This document shows, piece by piece, positions 45,539 to 56,256 of a DNA stretch of 64,000 nt. Each line of letters begins with the position of its first letter. Position 1 is the first letter of the stretch. Made by a program: the position numbers and the translations under genes. The notes beneath the pieces are model-generated. The model did no database searches. It was not told the DNA's origin and was given only the letters and a program-made list of their open reading frames with translations. This DNA comes from Girardia tigrina. Its lineage: Eukaryota > Platyhelminthes > Tricladida > Dugesiidae. The DNA is taken from contig MQRK01211181.1 in assembly GCA_001938485.1 (NCBI GenBank), positions 26,033 to 90,032 on the forward strand. Direction: 5' to 3'.

Positions 45539-45949
45539 CATGTGAAATAAAATTCATACACACTGAAAAAAACTAATGTATAATATATTATATATTACAA
45601 AGTTTAAAATAATAATTTATTTTCAACTCAAATATAAATTTTAAATATAAATCTATTTTTGTGTTCTTTTAGCTGAAAAAATAATAATTTCCCCTTGAAA
45701 TCTGAATGTCTAATTAAAAATTTGTTCTCCATTGAAATGACTTCAAGTGCCTTTAGCCTTTCCTGATCGATACTGCTCCTTACATATGTCGTTAAGATTC
45801 AAATGGAGTTTTAAAAATTGCAAGGAAACATTTTAACGAGAAGTGTATATCAACTGAATTATTTCATCGTGTTTTAACTTACCTTAGGATTTCAATATAT
45901 ACATTTATTAAGGCATCATAATAAAAATAATTAATAAGTAATATTATTT
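45539..45949. other. AT-rich noncoding stretch
   Basis: No recognised feature. Confidence 0.4.
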
Positions 45950-46385
45950 AGTTTACCAGTATAAATGTCACAAGTGTGAATCCTGGTACATTGGAGAGAC
46001 AAATCGTCACCTCCGTACTAGAATTGCAGAACATACCCAATCAAGTGGAAAAGCTCAATTTTGGACTACTTAATGAAATGTCATAAAACTCAGGAGGGTA
46101 TATGGTAATGATTTTCAGGTTATAATTAGTAACTTTGATCACAATCATGAAAGTACAATTACTGAAGCACTGTTAATAAAGTTTTGTTTAAACCTAGTTT
46201 AAATATACAAATTGATTCATCCAATCATATTAGAGTATTTTGATGTAACACATTGTGATATAATGGTCATCTTACTATATGAACAAAAAGATTTTACTTA
46301 AATACAGAACTGAAGATGCCGCAAAAGTGGTGAAACATGTTTTCTAATAAAAATTTAAAAATTAAAATGGTGTCATTTTAGTCTA
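45950..46385 (+). mobile_element. Penelope-like element 3' relic (endonuclease and tail)
   Basis: Frames give VYQYKCHKCESWYIGETNRH and LRTRIAEHTQSS, closely matching the 34-kb element, then a decayed C-terminal part (NFDHNHESTITEALLIKF). At about 46312-46345, CTGAAGATGCC, a loop and GTGAAACATGTTTT form the PLE tail motif. No inverted left arm is seen here. Broken. Confidence 0.75.
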
Positions 46386-46559
46386 ATTTTAAATAAAATA
46401 TATAGTTTCAAGTCAGTTCAGATTTTGGATGAGAAGTTGACGAATTTAATCGAAAACAAAATTATGGATTATCGTAAAGATGATTCAAATTGTGAATGTA
46501 GTAAATTTTCTATCAAATGTGTGAGTTCTCTTACCAAAGAATAGTCTTATACGCACAAA

Positions 46560-46700
46560 TATACGACAGTTAATTAAGTACTTAATGTACGTGCACGAAC
46601 TCAGTTCGGGTATGCAACAGGCACAAATTTGCTATTGCCCGAACCCAGATCGGGCGTTCATATTTTTAATGTTCCGCATTAATTTTGCCTGAATTGAATT
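46560..46700. repeat. Short inverted repeats around CCCGAAC
   Basis: GAACTCAGTTCGGG and CCCGAACCCAGATCGGGC form overlapping inverted units in a GC-richer 100-bp island. It looks like a MITE end or a regulatory palindrome. Unassigned. Confidence 0.3.
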
Positions 46701-46815
46701 CGTTGTTTGAACTAAACTGTGTATGTTTACTATTGTTGTATATATTTTTGTCATTATCTTGTGATTATATCAATATTATATCAATTTTTATTATATCAAT
46801 TTTTAGCCTTTGACA

Positions 46816-46917
46816 ATGAGTGATGTTGATGAAGACTACGTAAATTTGTCAGAAAGTGGCTACGTTTTTCATAAAATCGAAGACCAAACTAGAAAATCTT
46901 TCAAGAAATTTAACTAA
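46816..46917 (+). CDS. Short acidic 33-aa open frame, doubtful
   Basis: Starts MSDVDEDYVNLSESGYVFHK and ends ...SFKKFN. The acidic start resembles first exons of transposases, and AAAGGTTAG just downstream could be a weak splice donor. No homologue is recognised. It could be chance. Confidence 0.15.
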   Translation: MSDVDEDYVNLSESGYVFHKIEDQTRKSFKKFN

Positions 46918-47254
46918 AACCAAAGGTTAGAAATCATTATTTTTTGCATTAAATGTGTATTTTTTTAGTCTTACGTTTAAAATGTTTCAACGTTTTTTAT
47001 TCTAGTCTATACAGAGTATATACAGTTATCTCTTTCTAAAAATAAGTTTTTGCCAGGATAGTTGTAAACAAAATTATTCCTTTGGCTCCGGTTTTTGACC
47101 AAGTATTGTTTTTGTCAAATATTTTTGGATCTATATTTTTTAGTTATTGTAACAAAAAACATAAAAATTTATTTTTAAAAATAAATAATTTTACTCTAAA
47201 ACTTTTTTAATAATATGATGAATGTTCTGAATGGTTTGTTGTTTTATAATTTAC

Positions 47255-47400
47255 ATGTTGTGTGCTCATTCGGATTGCGTCTCTCCTACCCAAATTGCTG
47301 ATTGGTATTTTTTTGATTCGTACTATTTGAAAATAATCTAATTTTAATGTGCAAATATTTAAAATACGTTTCAAATGTAATATTTAAATTTTTAAATGTC
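47255..47400 (-). repeat. R1 repeat copy 3, part 1
   Basis: The minus strand matches the right end of R1 copies 1 and 2 (GTCTCTCCTACCCA, reverse-complemented). It breaks off near AATATTTAAATTTTT and resumes near 47838. Confidence 0.6.
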
Positions 47401-47837
47401 ATTGTGGTGCTCCAATAACTGAAAAAAAAACATTATTCACAAATTTTATTCAAATATTTAATTCGCTTGTTTAAATTATATTGTTTAAATAATATTGAAA
47501 ATAGATCTACACAAATTTGAATTAATAAATAATTAATTGTAATTCTATCGCGTTGTCCTCATTATCGAAGTTAAATTTTTATCATTATTCGTTTGACGAT
47601 CTCTTTCGAATCTGGATTCGTCCCGACACATCGACCGACTATATTTCGTCTCACTCGGAATTATCAATGACGAATCAAAACATGTTCTGAAACCTGCTGG
47701 CCCGACGGGCCCCCACTATCCAGGTGCGATCGAGAGATCCGACCGACTTTCAGAGGACGGGTCAACGACTGAGCAGGGTACTCTATCAGAAGAGACCATG
47801 AAAATAAAGCTGTCGGGAGTGGGATCGAACCGAGAGA
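47401..47837. mobile_element. About 435-bp insertion in R1 with GC-rich core
   Basis: It separates two halves of R1, with similar words (TAATATTTAA) on both sides that may be a target duplication. About 47580-47860 is markedly GC-richer and open in a plus frame: STDYISSHSELSM in one frame, LSEDGSTTEQGTLSEETMKI in another. No known family is recognised. GGTTCGATCCC on the minus strand resembles a Pol III B box, but no A box is found at the right distance. Confidence 0.45.
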
Positions 47838-48000
47838 CAATCCAAACTAGAGTAATATTTAATTTTTTATGTAATTTAAAATTTTAAATTATTAAATTAA
47901 TTGGTACTTCTTTTTTTAAAAAAATATTTAGATTTGATTTTAAGCAATAAGAGTTTTGATAATCAATCTATATGATAAATATTTTGTCATTTTTTTCATA
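47838..48000 (-). repeat. R1 repeat copy 3, part 2
   Basis: The minus strand resembles the left and middle of R1 copies 1 and 2 (TTGGTAC, AGATTTGATTTTAA). It continues part 1. Confidence 0.5.
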
Positions 48001-49504
48001 AAATAAAATGCTTGACGGAAAAAAATTAATAAAGAAAGAAATCTTAGAGTGAACGTAATTTGAATAATTGTTATAATGACAATTCTATTTGTAATAGTAA
48101 TAAATGTTCAAAAAATCATATTGATGTTGTTAATAAATAACATTTATAATACTACAACACGTGACCATACAATTTTGAGCCAAAAATTACGGGACTGCAA
48201 AATTAGGTCTCAGAAAATACGTGACCGAAACATTTGGCGCCAAAAAGCACTGTATCCGTTGTAAAGAACTAAAAAACCCGAAATTAGTGTGAAATTCTTC
48301 TTAATTAATTCCATTAGTACCTAATTTTTGATGTCGTGTATCATTTTGTTTCTATTCATCATGTTACAATTATTAGTAATCTCAAGATGACATAAATCAA
48401 TTAAATATACAACAATAATTACCGAATATATAAATACTCGCACAAATGCCTATTTCCTGGTCCGTGTATCAGACTTATGGGATTCGGCAATATGGTTTAT
48501 GTTATCCTAATTATTTGTACGCCCTGCACTGAATATGTCAGAGTTTTTTATTTCTTACAAGAAACACGTTTATGCATTTCCCGCTACAAAAAGATAGACC
48601 TCCTTACTTTTTTGATTTTATTTCAATTTTGTCTGATTTATTTGATTAAATAAAAGATGCCGTAGACATTCTTTAATTACACATAAATATATCAATACAA
48701 AAAATGTTAATTATGTTTTGATGATTATTATTAATTTAAAAAATAATTTCAATCTCCATTATTCAACAGAGGGAGATTATTTATATTAAACTTTAAACAA
48801 AAAACTTATCTTTTCCATTGTCTAGTTTTGAGAGAACTTCATTTATTACTCTTCTACTGAATTAAGACAGTCTCTTGAAGCAAATTTTACTTCATTCGTC
48901 GAACCAGTTGGATGTGATCTAATGTTGTTAGATAAAAAGCGAAATAAAGCCTCTTGTCGTTTATCTCTTTTTTATCCCTTTCTGAGTTAAAACAACCGTC
49001 TATGATTCAACTGAAGACATAATATGAAGACGTATTAGTATAATTTATTTATCAAGGTATTTTTAATTAAACTATTCAATATAAACTTTAAAAGTGATTT
49101 TTCTAAAATATTTTTTAATTATTTCTATAATTTATAAAATAAATAGTGATATTTTTTTAGTTACGTGGTGCGCCAAATAGGTCGTGAGACTAATACAGAA
49201 AGATATCTGAAAATATAAGAAATTAAATTGAAGAAAATTTGGTAGTTTGAAGATTTTATATGTGGATTATTTAGAATTAATTGAGTGTTTTTGTAAATAA
49301 AGAAATGTAAGTTTAAAAATTTCATTTATTTTGTTTGTTTTAATCTATTATTTTATAAAGAAATTTTGATATCCAATAAAAGAATTTAAGCGAAATTGAT
49401 TTTTTATTGCTATTGAGAATGAAAGAAAATATTGCTTTTGATTCAAGAACTGCTCGAATAATGTTCAGGATATTTTAAAAAATATTTAGAAAAAATATTT
49501 AGGA
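48001..49504. other. AT-rich noncoding stretch
   Basis: No coding or repeat that I can support. Confidence 0.4.
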
Positions 49505-49800
49505 TATTTAGCATCTTTATCAATTTCCGAATCAAAAAATAAAGATGAAGGACAAATAACAGAAATTTTGCTGCGGCAGATGAACCAAAAATCTGGTATT
49601 TCCAGCACATTCATGTCAAATATGAATAATTTCGTGGATGATAAATTTGACCGGATTGCAAATGAAGCTAGTTGATTGGCGCATTGCCACGAGAAGTCGA
49701 TGATCACGAGCAGAGAGATCCAGATGAGAGTGGTATTGCTGCTGTTTGGAGATTTGGCTATGAAAGTCGAAAGACAAGAAGGGAATACGGTCCTCTTTAG
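49505..49800 (+). pseudogene. H2B: Histone H2B pseudogene
   Basis: One frame gives ILLRQMNQKSGISSTFMSNM, NNFVDDKFDRIANEAS, stop, LAHCHEKSMITSREIQM and VVLLLFGDLA. It matches the H2B histone fold: [55 protein letters not shown]. The stop (TGA, 49673-49675) stands where H2B has Arg, consistent with CGA to TGA. The C-terminal helix and basic tail have diverged, and the N-terminal tail is unrecognisable. The gene's 3' stem-loop survives right after the frame, so it probably arose by DNA-level duplication or decay of a canonical histone gene rather than through a polyadenylated retrocopy. Confidence 0.85.
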
Positions 49801-49804
49801 GGCC
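49789..49804 (+). promoter_or_regulatory. Histone mRNA 3' stem-loop
   Basis: GGTCCTCTTTAGGGCC: a 6-bp stem and 4-nt loop that fit the metazoan histone 3' processing element, followed by AAAAA. It lies immediately after the H2B-like frame. A near-identical copy is at 13450-13465. Confidence 0.75.
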
Positions 49805-49949
49805 AAAAATGATGGTTGGCATATACATGCAGGTTATAAAAAATTCAATAAAAAGAAATCAATAACAAGACCCGAGTTGAAGAACTCTTGAGCTGCCGCG
49901 CTCAAACTGCCGCTCTGCGATCAAAAGACTTAAGATATCATCACAACAC

Positions 49950-51005
49950 TTATTTAAAACAAGGATGGTAAATAGGCATCATTTCGCAAAATAATTTCTT
50001 TGCGCCCTGACGCATTTTCCCCAATGATTAACGAGGTTTTAGAAGGCATTTTTGAAGGATTCTGGAGGTTTTTCTCCCAGAAAAATCTCCACGGTGGCTC
50101 TCAAATCATGTTTTTTTGAAAACATCTAACCCGCAGATACTTCTTAAGATTGTTAAACCGGAAAAAATAGGGGCGAACCAAATAGGGATTCTAAAGTGGA
50201 TGGCGGAGCTGAGTCCGCTAAGCCTAATTGTGTCCATGGAAACGCTGCTGGTGTGGGGGAAAGATAGATTAGATATGAGTTCAGATATCATAGATATCAT
50301 ACACTCTTCTCTTGTGTCGTGCCTTCGTTTCTTGCAGCACAATGTTGAAGTAGTTAAAATTATTGATCTTCATGCCGAATTCAGCATAGTAAGTCAGAAT
50401 AATGCCATTGGTGTCCCAAAACACCGTCAGTATGAGAAGCTTTAGGTGGGAAGTTGAGGACCGCATTTTTAGTGAGCTGCTTTCTCCAGGCAGTTTCCAT
50501 TCTTGCAACTCTCTTTTAGATTCGGGGACATAAATGGACATTGTTGTCTCGTCTCCAGTTATGATATTATACATAAAAGAGTCTCTAACATTGGTCCTGA
50601 TCTGCAGATTCTCTAAGTAGCATTCCAAACGTCAGTGTCGCATTTCCAACGTTAAGAAGCGTAGCATAAAATGGGAAAATAGTTCTCGAATACCACTTTC
50701 AGCGAGGAGATTATGCAGAGTGTTTTTGCTTACATTTAGATGGGTTGTAAGCTATCTCATTTTAAACAGCTTCTGCAGCTTTTGCGTTATTTTTTCATCA
50801 ATTTTTAATGGTTTTCCGGATCTTTCTTTGTCCACGACGGAGGTTCTACCACTCTGAAAGTAATTAAACGAACGATAAATTGTTGCTGTGGATGGCCACT
50901 CTTGTTGATAAACAGCTTTAAGTTCAGAAAGAACCTCTTCTCTATTTTTAAGTGTTTAAATTAAAGAAATAAATTTTGGTGAGTTAAACGGCATTTTAAT
51001 TTTAA
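49950..51005 (-). pseudogene. mariner transposase relic
   Basis: The minus strand starts near 50993 with MPFNSPKFISLI, then EWPSTATIYRSFNYFQSGRT and SVVDKERSGKPLKID (HTH and linker). Next comes YNIITGDETTMSIYVPESKR (first catalytic D), then LTVFWDTNGIILTYYAEFG. The C-terminus near 49990-50095 reads PPESFKNAF, then VNHWGKCVRAQRNYF. The middle with the second and third catalytic residues is scrambled. Many lesions, so old. Confidence 0.8.
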
Positions 51006-51341
51006 TTGAATTGTTTTCAAATTTGCCTGAAGGCTGCGATGGTACAGAGAATTTATATTACAAAAATGTCCAAGAGATGTCCACGTCTCTCAATATGGTG
51101 AGTGTAACAAAGTTCGTGATGGAGCGATGAAGGAATCTAATCTGTTAACTAAATAGAAACGGGTGATCATAATTTGAGTATATTTTGTATAATCCGCCAC
51201 ATTACTGGTGGAAGTAGCGGTTCTGATCGCAGCTCTGATTCGTCACTTTTTACGATTTTGTAAACAGACAGAGGCGATTATCTAAGCTGTTTGATTAACA
51301 GTTTTTTCGGAATATTGTCTTTCGATTTCAGATAAAACTCT

Positions 51342-51540
51342 TCAGAATATATTTTCTCTGATCAAAATTTTAATAACATCGTTACTCGGACTGTGAATTA
51401 GTTTGACCAAGCGACTGACGAAGTCAATGTTCCCGACTGTAACATTGACTTGGGTGTATTGATCACTTTTTCTGAAAACGAGGAGAGAATACAGAAGATC
51501 ATACTCGTTGTGCGGGTCACTCTGCAACGTTTTGCCTGTC
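51342..51540 (-). pseudogene. ARM-repeat-like fragment, possibly importin alpha
   Basis: The minus frame reads LQSDPHNEYDLLYSLLVFRK, then VGNIDFVSRLVKLIHSPSND and VIKILIREN. The alternation resembles one armadillo repeat of importin alpha (DTxWALSYLxDGxNxxI, VIxxGVxxRLVxLLxHxxxxVxxPALRxxGNI). The resemblance is partial and based on one repeat, so the call is weak. Confidence 0.3.
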
Positions 51541-51789
51541 TGTTTTAACTATTATAATAATTTGAATATGAATATTTAATTTCATATTGTTTTAAACTTT
51601 TACATCAAAATATAAACAAATGTAAAATTTGATAAAAATATTAAAAAATTGTTACGATTTCGGTTATCGTTCAAAATTGAAAAATTAAAATTTTTTGAAA
51701 CATTTTTTTACGCAGCAAATACAAAATGTATAAAATGTGAATTTAATTTATTTATTGGATTTTAGTTTTCCATTCAATTACTTTGGGAT

Positions 51790-51900
51790 ATGAACTCCGA
51801 ATTCAACGTGGCTTTTATCAAGAAAGCAAAGTCGATTTTCATGATTCCTCGGGAATGTCTGAATGCTGACGTCAGGAAAAAGTTGTCTTCCTTGGTCTAG
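51790..51900 (+). pseudogene. 36-aa frame with an IBB-like segment, doubtful
   Basis: Reads MNSEFNVAFIKKAKSIFMIP, then RECLNADVRKKLSSLV. The first part can be laid over the importin-beta-binding domain of importin alpha (RRNEVNVELRKAKKDEQLLK), on the opposite strand to the ARM-like piece 250 bp away. If both are real they would be an inverted retrocopy. Chance cannot be excluded. Confidence 0.2.
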
Positions 51901-51910
51901 ATACCCTCTC

Positions 51911-52499
51911 AAACACTACCGCTTTCAGCGGTATTATTTTTTGGCTCATCACCCCTTACTGGAGGTTGACTGTTATCTATAACCCCAATTTTACTTGAAT
52001 TATTTGCCATTATTTTAATTTTAAGTAAAGTATTTAAATTTTATGTTCACTGTAAATAATAAGCAGAAATAATAAAGCAGAAATTGACCGACAATAAATC
52101 GACAACGGTCAGCGGCGGCTTGTTGTAGACCATTTGAGTTAAATAATGACAATAGCGCTTGATGGCGTCGTACGTAATATTTTTTCTCGTTAAAAGATTA
52201 AGCAAAGAATATAAGAGAAAAAAATCGATAATTTCGAAATCTCGCAAAAATTTATGGATTAATAAAACAATTGTTATTTCAGTGATATTTATTATTTACA
52301 TTTATTTTTTATATAGATAAGTAAGATAAGTGATTTTTGGTGTAAATAATAATACTATTATTTTATGATAATAAAGATTTTTTTATTTAATTATAAGTGA
52401 TCACTACAGAATGATATTCTATGATATTTCGTTAAAAGATAAATTTTTAACAAAACTTCCAATGAAGGGTACTACGCGAAATTAAGACATTTTCACAAC
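51911..52499. other. Noncoding stretch
   Basis: A 33-codon minus frame (start at 52010, MANNSSKIGVIDNSQPPVRG) is seen but not recognised. The rest is AT-rich. Confidence 0.3.
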
Positions 52500-53640
52500 A
52501 TTTATTACATTTACAGAGAAAACAAAATTGCCTTTATAAAAGTTGATTTCCATATCAACCGATGGAGCACCTGCAATGATATATCAAAAAAATGACTTTT
52601 CGACTATTTGTCAACAAAATCAACAATTTCCTGATTTTATAACATTTCATTGTATAATTCATAAGAACGTCTTATGTGCAAAAATATTGGATGTTAATGA
52701 TATTATGAATGTGGCTATGAAAATAACTAACTCAATAAGTGTTCATGCTTTAAGGAGGCAACTATTCCGTACTCAACTTGAAGAAAACGATTGCCCATAT
52801 GAAGATTTTTTACTTTTTTGTAATGTCAATTGGCTTAGCCAGGGAAGCTTTTTAGGAAGATTTTAAAATCTTTTACCTGAAATTGTGGAATTTTTATATT
52901 CGTTTGGAGAAAAACAAGAAAAGTGTGAAGATCCAGTTTGGTTACAAAATTTAGACTTTCTAACGGATTTTATGGGTCATTCAAACTTTCAATTTGCAAT
53001 TACAAGGAAAAAAAGAATATTATGGAGTTAGTCAGTTCTGTAAATGCTTTTAAAGCAAAATTAAAATTATATAAGTTACAAATAAAAAACAATGACATAA
53101 AGAATTTTCCATATTTGGAAAATCAGATTAAACTTCAATGCAACATTGAAAAATTTTGTTCTGAAATATACAAAATTAATTAAGAATTTGAGAAACGATG
53201 TTCAAATCTCGATCACTTTCAAACTATTTTTGAATTTATTTACTTTCCGTTCGGAGAATATGAAATCGAGAATATGTCATCCAATGTAGCTCATATTTTC
53301 AATTAAATTCATCAGATGTAGAATCGGAAGTTTTAACAATAAAGTCAGACATTAATTTTAAAATCACACGCGAATGAAAATTCTTTTTGAAAGATAGTTC
53401 CTGAAGAAAAATATCCATTATTAAGATCAGTAGCATAGAGTATATTTGCATGTTTTTGCTAAACTTATTTATGCCAAGCCGCATTTTCGCAAATGGAAAT
53501 AATCAAATCGCAACTTAGGAGTTATCTGACCGATTTCATGGCAACTATCAGATTGGGTATCAGTGAATACAAACCTATACAAGACTGCTATGAAATGGAA
53601 TGCCATGCATCAACATACAAAAATTAATGACAGTTGCATT
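52500..53640 (+). pseudogene. hAT transposase relic (GTF2IRD2/ZBED-like group)
   Basis: Begins near MISISTDGAPAMIYQKNDFS (first catalytic D in xTDGAPAMxG). Then FHCIIHKNVLCAKILDVND (CIIHQEALCxK) and LLFCNVNWLSQGSFLGRF (the VRWLSRGxVLxRF block). About 53465-53620 gives QAAFSQMEIIKSQLRSYLTD, the hAT C-terminal dimerisation motif. Several stops and frame changes lie between. Flanking hAT ends are not recognised. Confidence 0.85.
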
Positions 53641-53756
53641 GTACAATAATTATGTAATTTTTATAATAAAATTAATATATTCAAAAAATTAAAAAATGAT
53701 GGCGATATATTTTTAAAGACAAAAATACGCCTTTTATTAAATAAACATTTATTTTT

Positions 53757-53955
53757 TAAGACAATTAATTTGACGGTATAACCGTCATCGTCAGGTCTCA
53801 AGAAAAAAATGAATTTTAAATCTGCTTATATATGCAAGCAGTGATTATGCCATCAATGGATTATTATGTCATCTAAACATGCTCAATAGGGTTTTCGAGA
53901 GACCCGTTTGCACATTAATCTTAGGATCTAAAGATATGATATAAAGTGCTCACAG
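53757..53955 (-). repeat. PLE 3'-tail repeat, copy 4 (minus strand)
   Basis: Reverse-complemented it reads CCTGACGATGACGG, TTATA, CCGTC, AAATTAATTGTCTT, and upstream GATCCTAAGATTAATGTGCA, as in copies 1 and 2. Confidence 0.5.
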
Positions 53956-55235
53956 GCCACCCTCTCCCAATATTTTTTAAAACGAGTACACAGAATTTTA
54001 AAATTGTTATGTTTTTTGGATTTTATATCTTTGTGATATTATTTTTAAATTAAAGGCATTATTTAAACATTTTAAAATTGAACATTTAAATTGACCAAAT
54101 CCCTCTGAATATGGAATGCTTAAAAAAAATTAAGATACAGCTGTGTTATGTTTTCTCATTTCTGAAAAAAGTCGATCGTAGTTAAGTAATAAAAATTTTA
54201 GTCGATCATACAACTTTAAAGTGCACCCACCCCTGTCATAATATTTAGTATTTCGGAGGTATTTTAATTAATTTTAACTTTTAAGTTAAAAATAATCATC
54301 AAATGTAATTTGGATAAATAAATTTTATAAAATAAATACTTCTTAATTTTAATTTTCTTTTTAATATGTGATTAAATTTAATTTATGATTTGTAATCTGT
54401 TATATTAGTATATAAAAAATGATTTATATTTACAATATTTGTTTATTAATATTATTTATTAATAAAACAACCATTTTCTTGGGAAGGAATTTTCATCGGA
54501 CAAATTTTCTGCAACCAAAAATTTTAATTGTATATTGAAGTTTATTCGTTTTCTCCAAATTAAAAAGTTATAAATTTTTCTAGGGCCCCCTACCACAGAT
54601 ATTTATATTTGTTGATAAAATTTATTAATAAATGAAAAAAAAATGATTGGAATTTTTTAAAGAAATATAATCTAAACAAAATAGTACAAAAATAATCATG
54701 GAAAGCCAGCACATGTCAGATAGGAGTGAATAAATTATTTATATTTGTACAACACCAATATGATTTCTATCTTGATTTTTCTAAACTTATTCAATTGCAA
54801 ACAGAAACTCTTTTTTATGGGAAATAAAATGTTAAATGGAAAATTAATACAGTTTTTTTGTGAAGATATCGTTTAGGAAAATCAAGAATTTTTAACACTA
54901 ATTATATTTACAGAATGCGCTTTTTTCGAAATCGTTATATTTTATATTATTCCCAAGTTCCAAATTAGAACAATCTGTTGCTAGTTGAGGATCCCCGGAA
55001 ATTTTAGGGATTCCAAATTTGTATTTAGACATTTGTTTAATTAACTATTTTCCTCCAGTTATTAAAATCGTCACATGACAAAATATATTTCAATTTATTT
55101 TACGATATTTTAAATATTATAATATAATAATTTTAAAATTAATATTTGAATAAAGTTAATCAATATTTAAAAATACAAGCATAAATTATATTTTTATATA
55201 TTCAAAGTAAGCAGGGTTTCTTTCAGTATTGTACA
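53956..55235. other. AT-rich noncoding stretch
   Basis: No recognised feature. Confidence 0.4.
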
Positions 55236-55256
55236 GGGGGGGAAACATTCCCCCCC
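55236..55256. repeat. G7/C7 hairpin
   Basis: GGGGGGG, AAACATT, CCCCCCC: a very stable 7-bp stem in an AT-rich setting. It may be a transposon terminus (CAGGGGGGG) or a recombination scar. Confidence 0.7.
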
Positions 55257-55619
55257 ACAAATGTTACGCTTTCTCCTCAAAACATTTCCAATTATAAGCC
55301 ATATTTAGCAAATGTTTTCAAGTAATAACACTCAAATAATTACATACCATGGAAATAATGGAGCAAAACAACAGTACACATACACGTTTAAAAATAAAAG
55401 GGGTTTCTATCATCCTGTCTATATATTAAAATATGCTGAATGACATACCACCATATATTAGGTTAGACAGTTAGTGACGTATCCACATATTTTTGTACAC
55501 AAATATACATAAAACAGTGTTAGTGGAGTATGGTGGTTATGAGTCAGTAGAAGTGTAAGTATATATAAATTTAAGGCGCACATATTAAATTAATAATATT
55601 AAATTTAAGGCGCAATCGG
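55257..55619. other. Noncoding stretch
   Basis: Includes a short duplication of AATTTAAGGCGCA (about 55570-55583 and 55603-55615), possibly at the truncated left edge of the mariner that follows. Confidence 0.4.
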
Positions 55620-56094
55620 TAAATAGCCCCGATTTAAATGTTCTCGATTTAGGTTTTTTCAACTCCATACAATCGCTGCAACATGAAGCTTCCCAAACAC
55701 GATGAATTAATAAATTGTGTTCAAGATGCATTTCATCAATTAGAAGCAAATACTCTCGATAACGTTTTTACAACATTGCAAGCATGTATGGAGTTAATTA
55801 TGTTAGCAGGTGGAGGAAATTGCTATAAAATACCTCATTTAAGTAAAAAAAAACTTCGTCGCGAAGGTGGACTGCTAGAAAAATATGTATGTTTCAAATA
55901 AGCGTACAATAAAGCCAAATCAAATTTCGAGTGAAAAAAATCATTCTTATTTAATTAAAATTTTTCAAATAAAGTTAATATAATATACTTGTCATGTACA
56001 TTTTTTGATTTATTTTATTTTTTCACAAATGTATACCATATTTCCGGACAACAAAAATCGCTAAAATGCATATCATATTTCCGGACGAAGGGAG
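55620..56094 (+). mobile_element. Plant-type (DD39D-like) mariner 3' end with Stowaway-like terminus
   Basis: SPDLNVLDLGFFNSIQSLQH, then in a shifted frame NTLDNVFTTLQACMELIM and GGNCYKIPHLSKKKLRREG, closely match the C-terminus of plant-type mariner transposases (LDLGFFxSIQSLQ, then LDNVFLTLQxCM and GGNxYKIPHMxKxxLxREG). The right terminus at 56094, read inward, is CTCCCTTCGTCCGGAAATAT, nearly the plant MLE/Stowaway TIR (CTCCCTCCGTCC), with TA outside (56095-56096). The 5' part, including the first two catalytic residues, is missing, and one frame change is visible. Confidence 0.75.
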
Positions 56095-56256
56095 TACTTT
56101 AGTCCAAAAAATCCTTTGTTTTATTAAAAACAGTACGTCATTTTAATTATTTATTTATTATATACAAAATTAATCACCAAAATATCATTTTTAAAAAGAT
56201 AGTCCCATATAAATGGCTTGAAATGTATGTAATAGTTTCTCAAGTCGTGGTAGTCT
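56095..56256. other. Short spacer
   Basis: AT-rich, no feature. Confidence 0.4.

Noticed and set aside
47690-47860. tRNA-like B box (GGTTCGATCCC on the minus strand)
   Set aside because: The T-arm does not pair and no A box lies at a suitable distance, so I do not call a tRNA or a tRNA-derived SINE.
49616-49828. Minus-strand frames opposite the H2B relic
   Set aside because: The plus strand matches the H2B fold in order, so the minus frames are antisense shadows.
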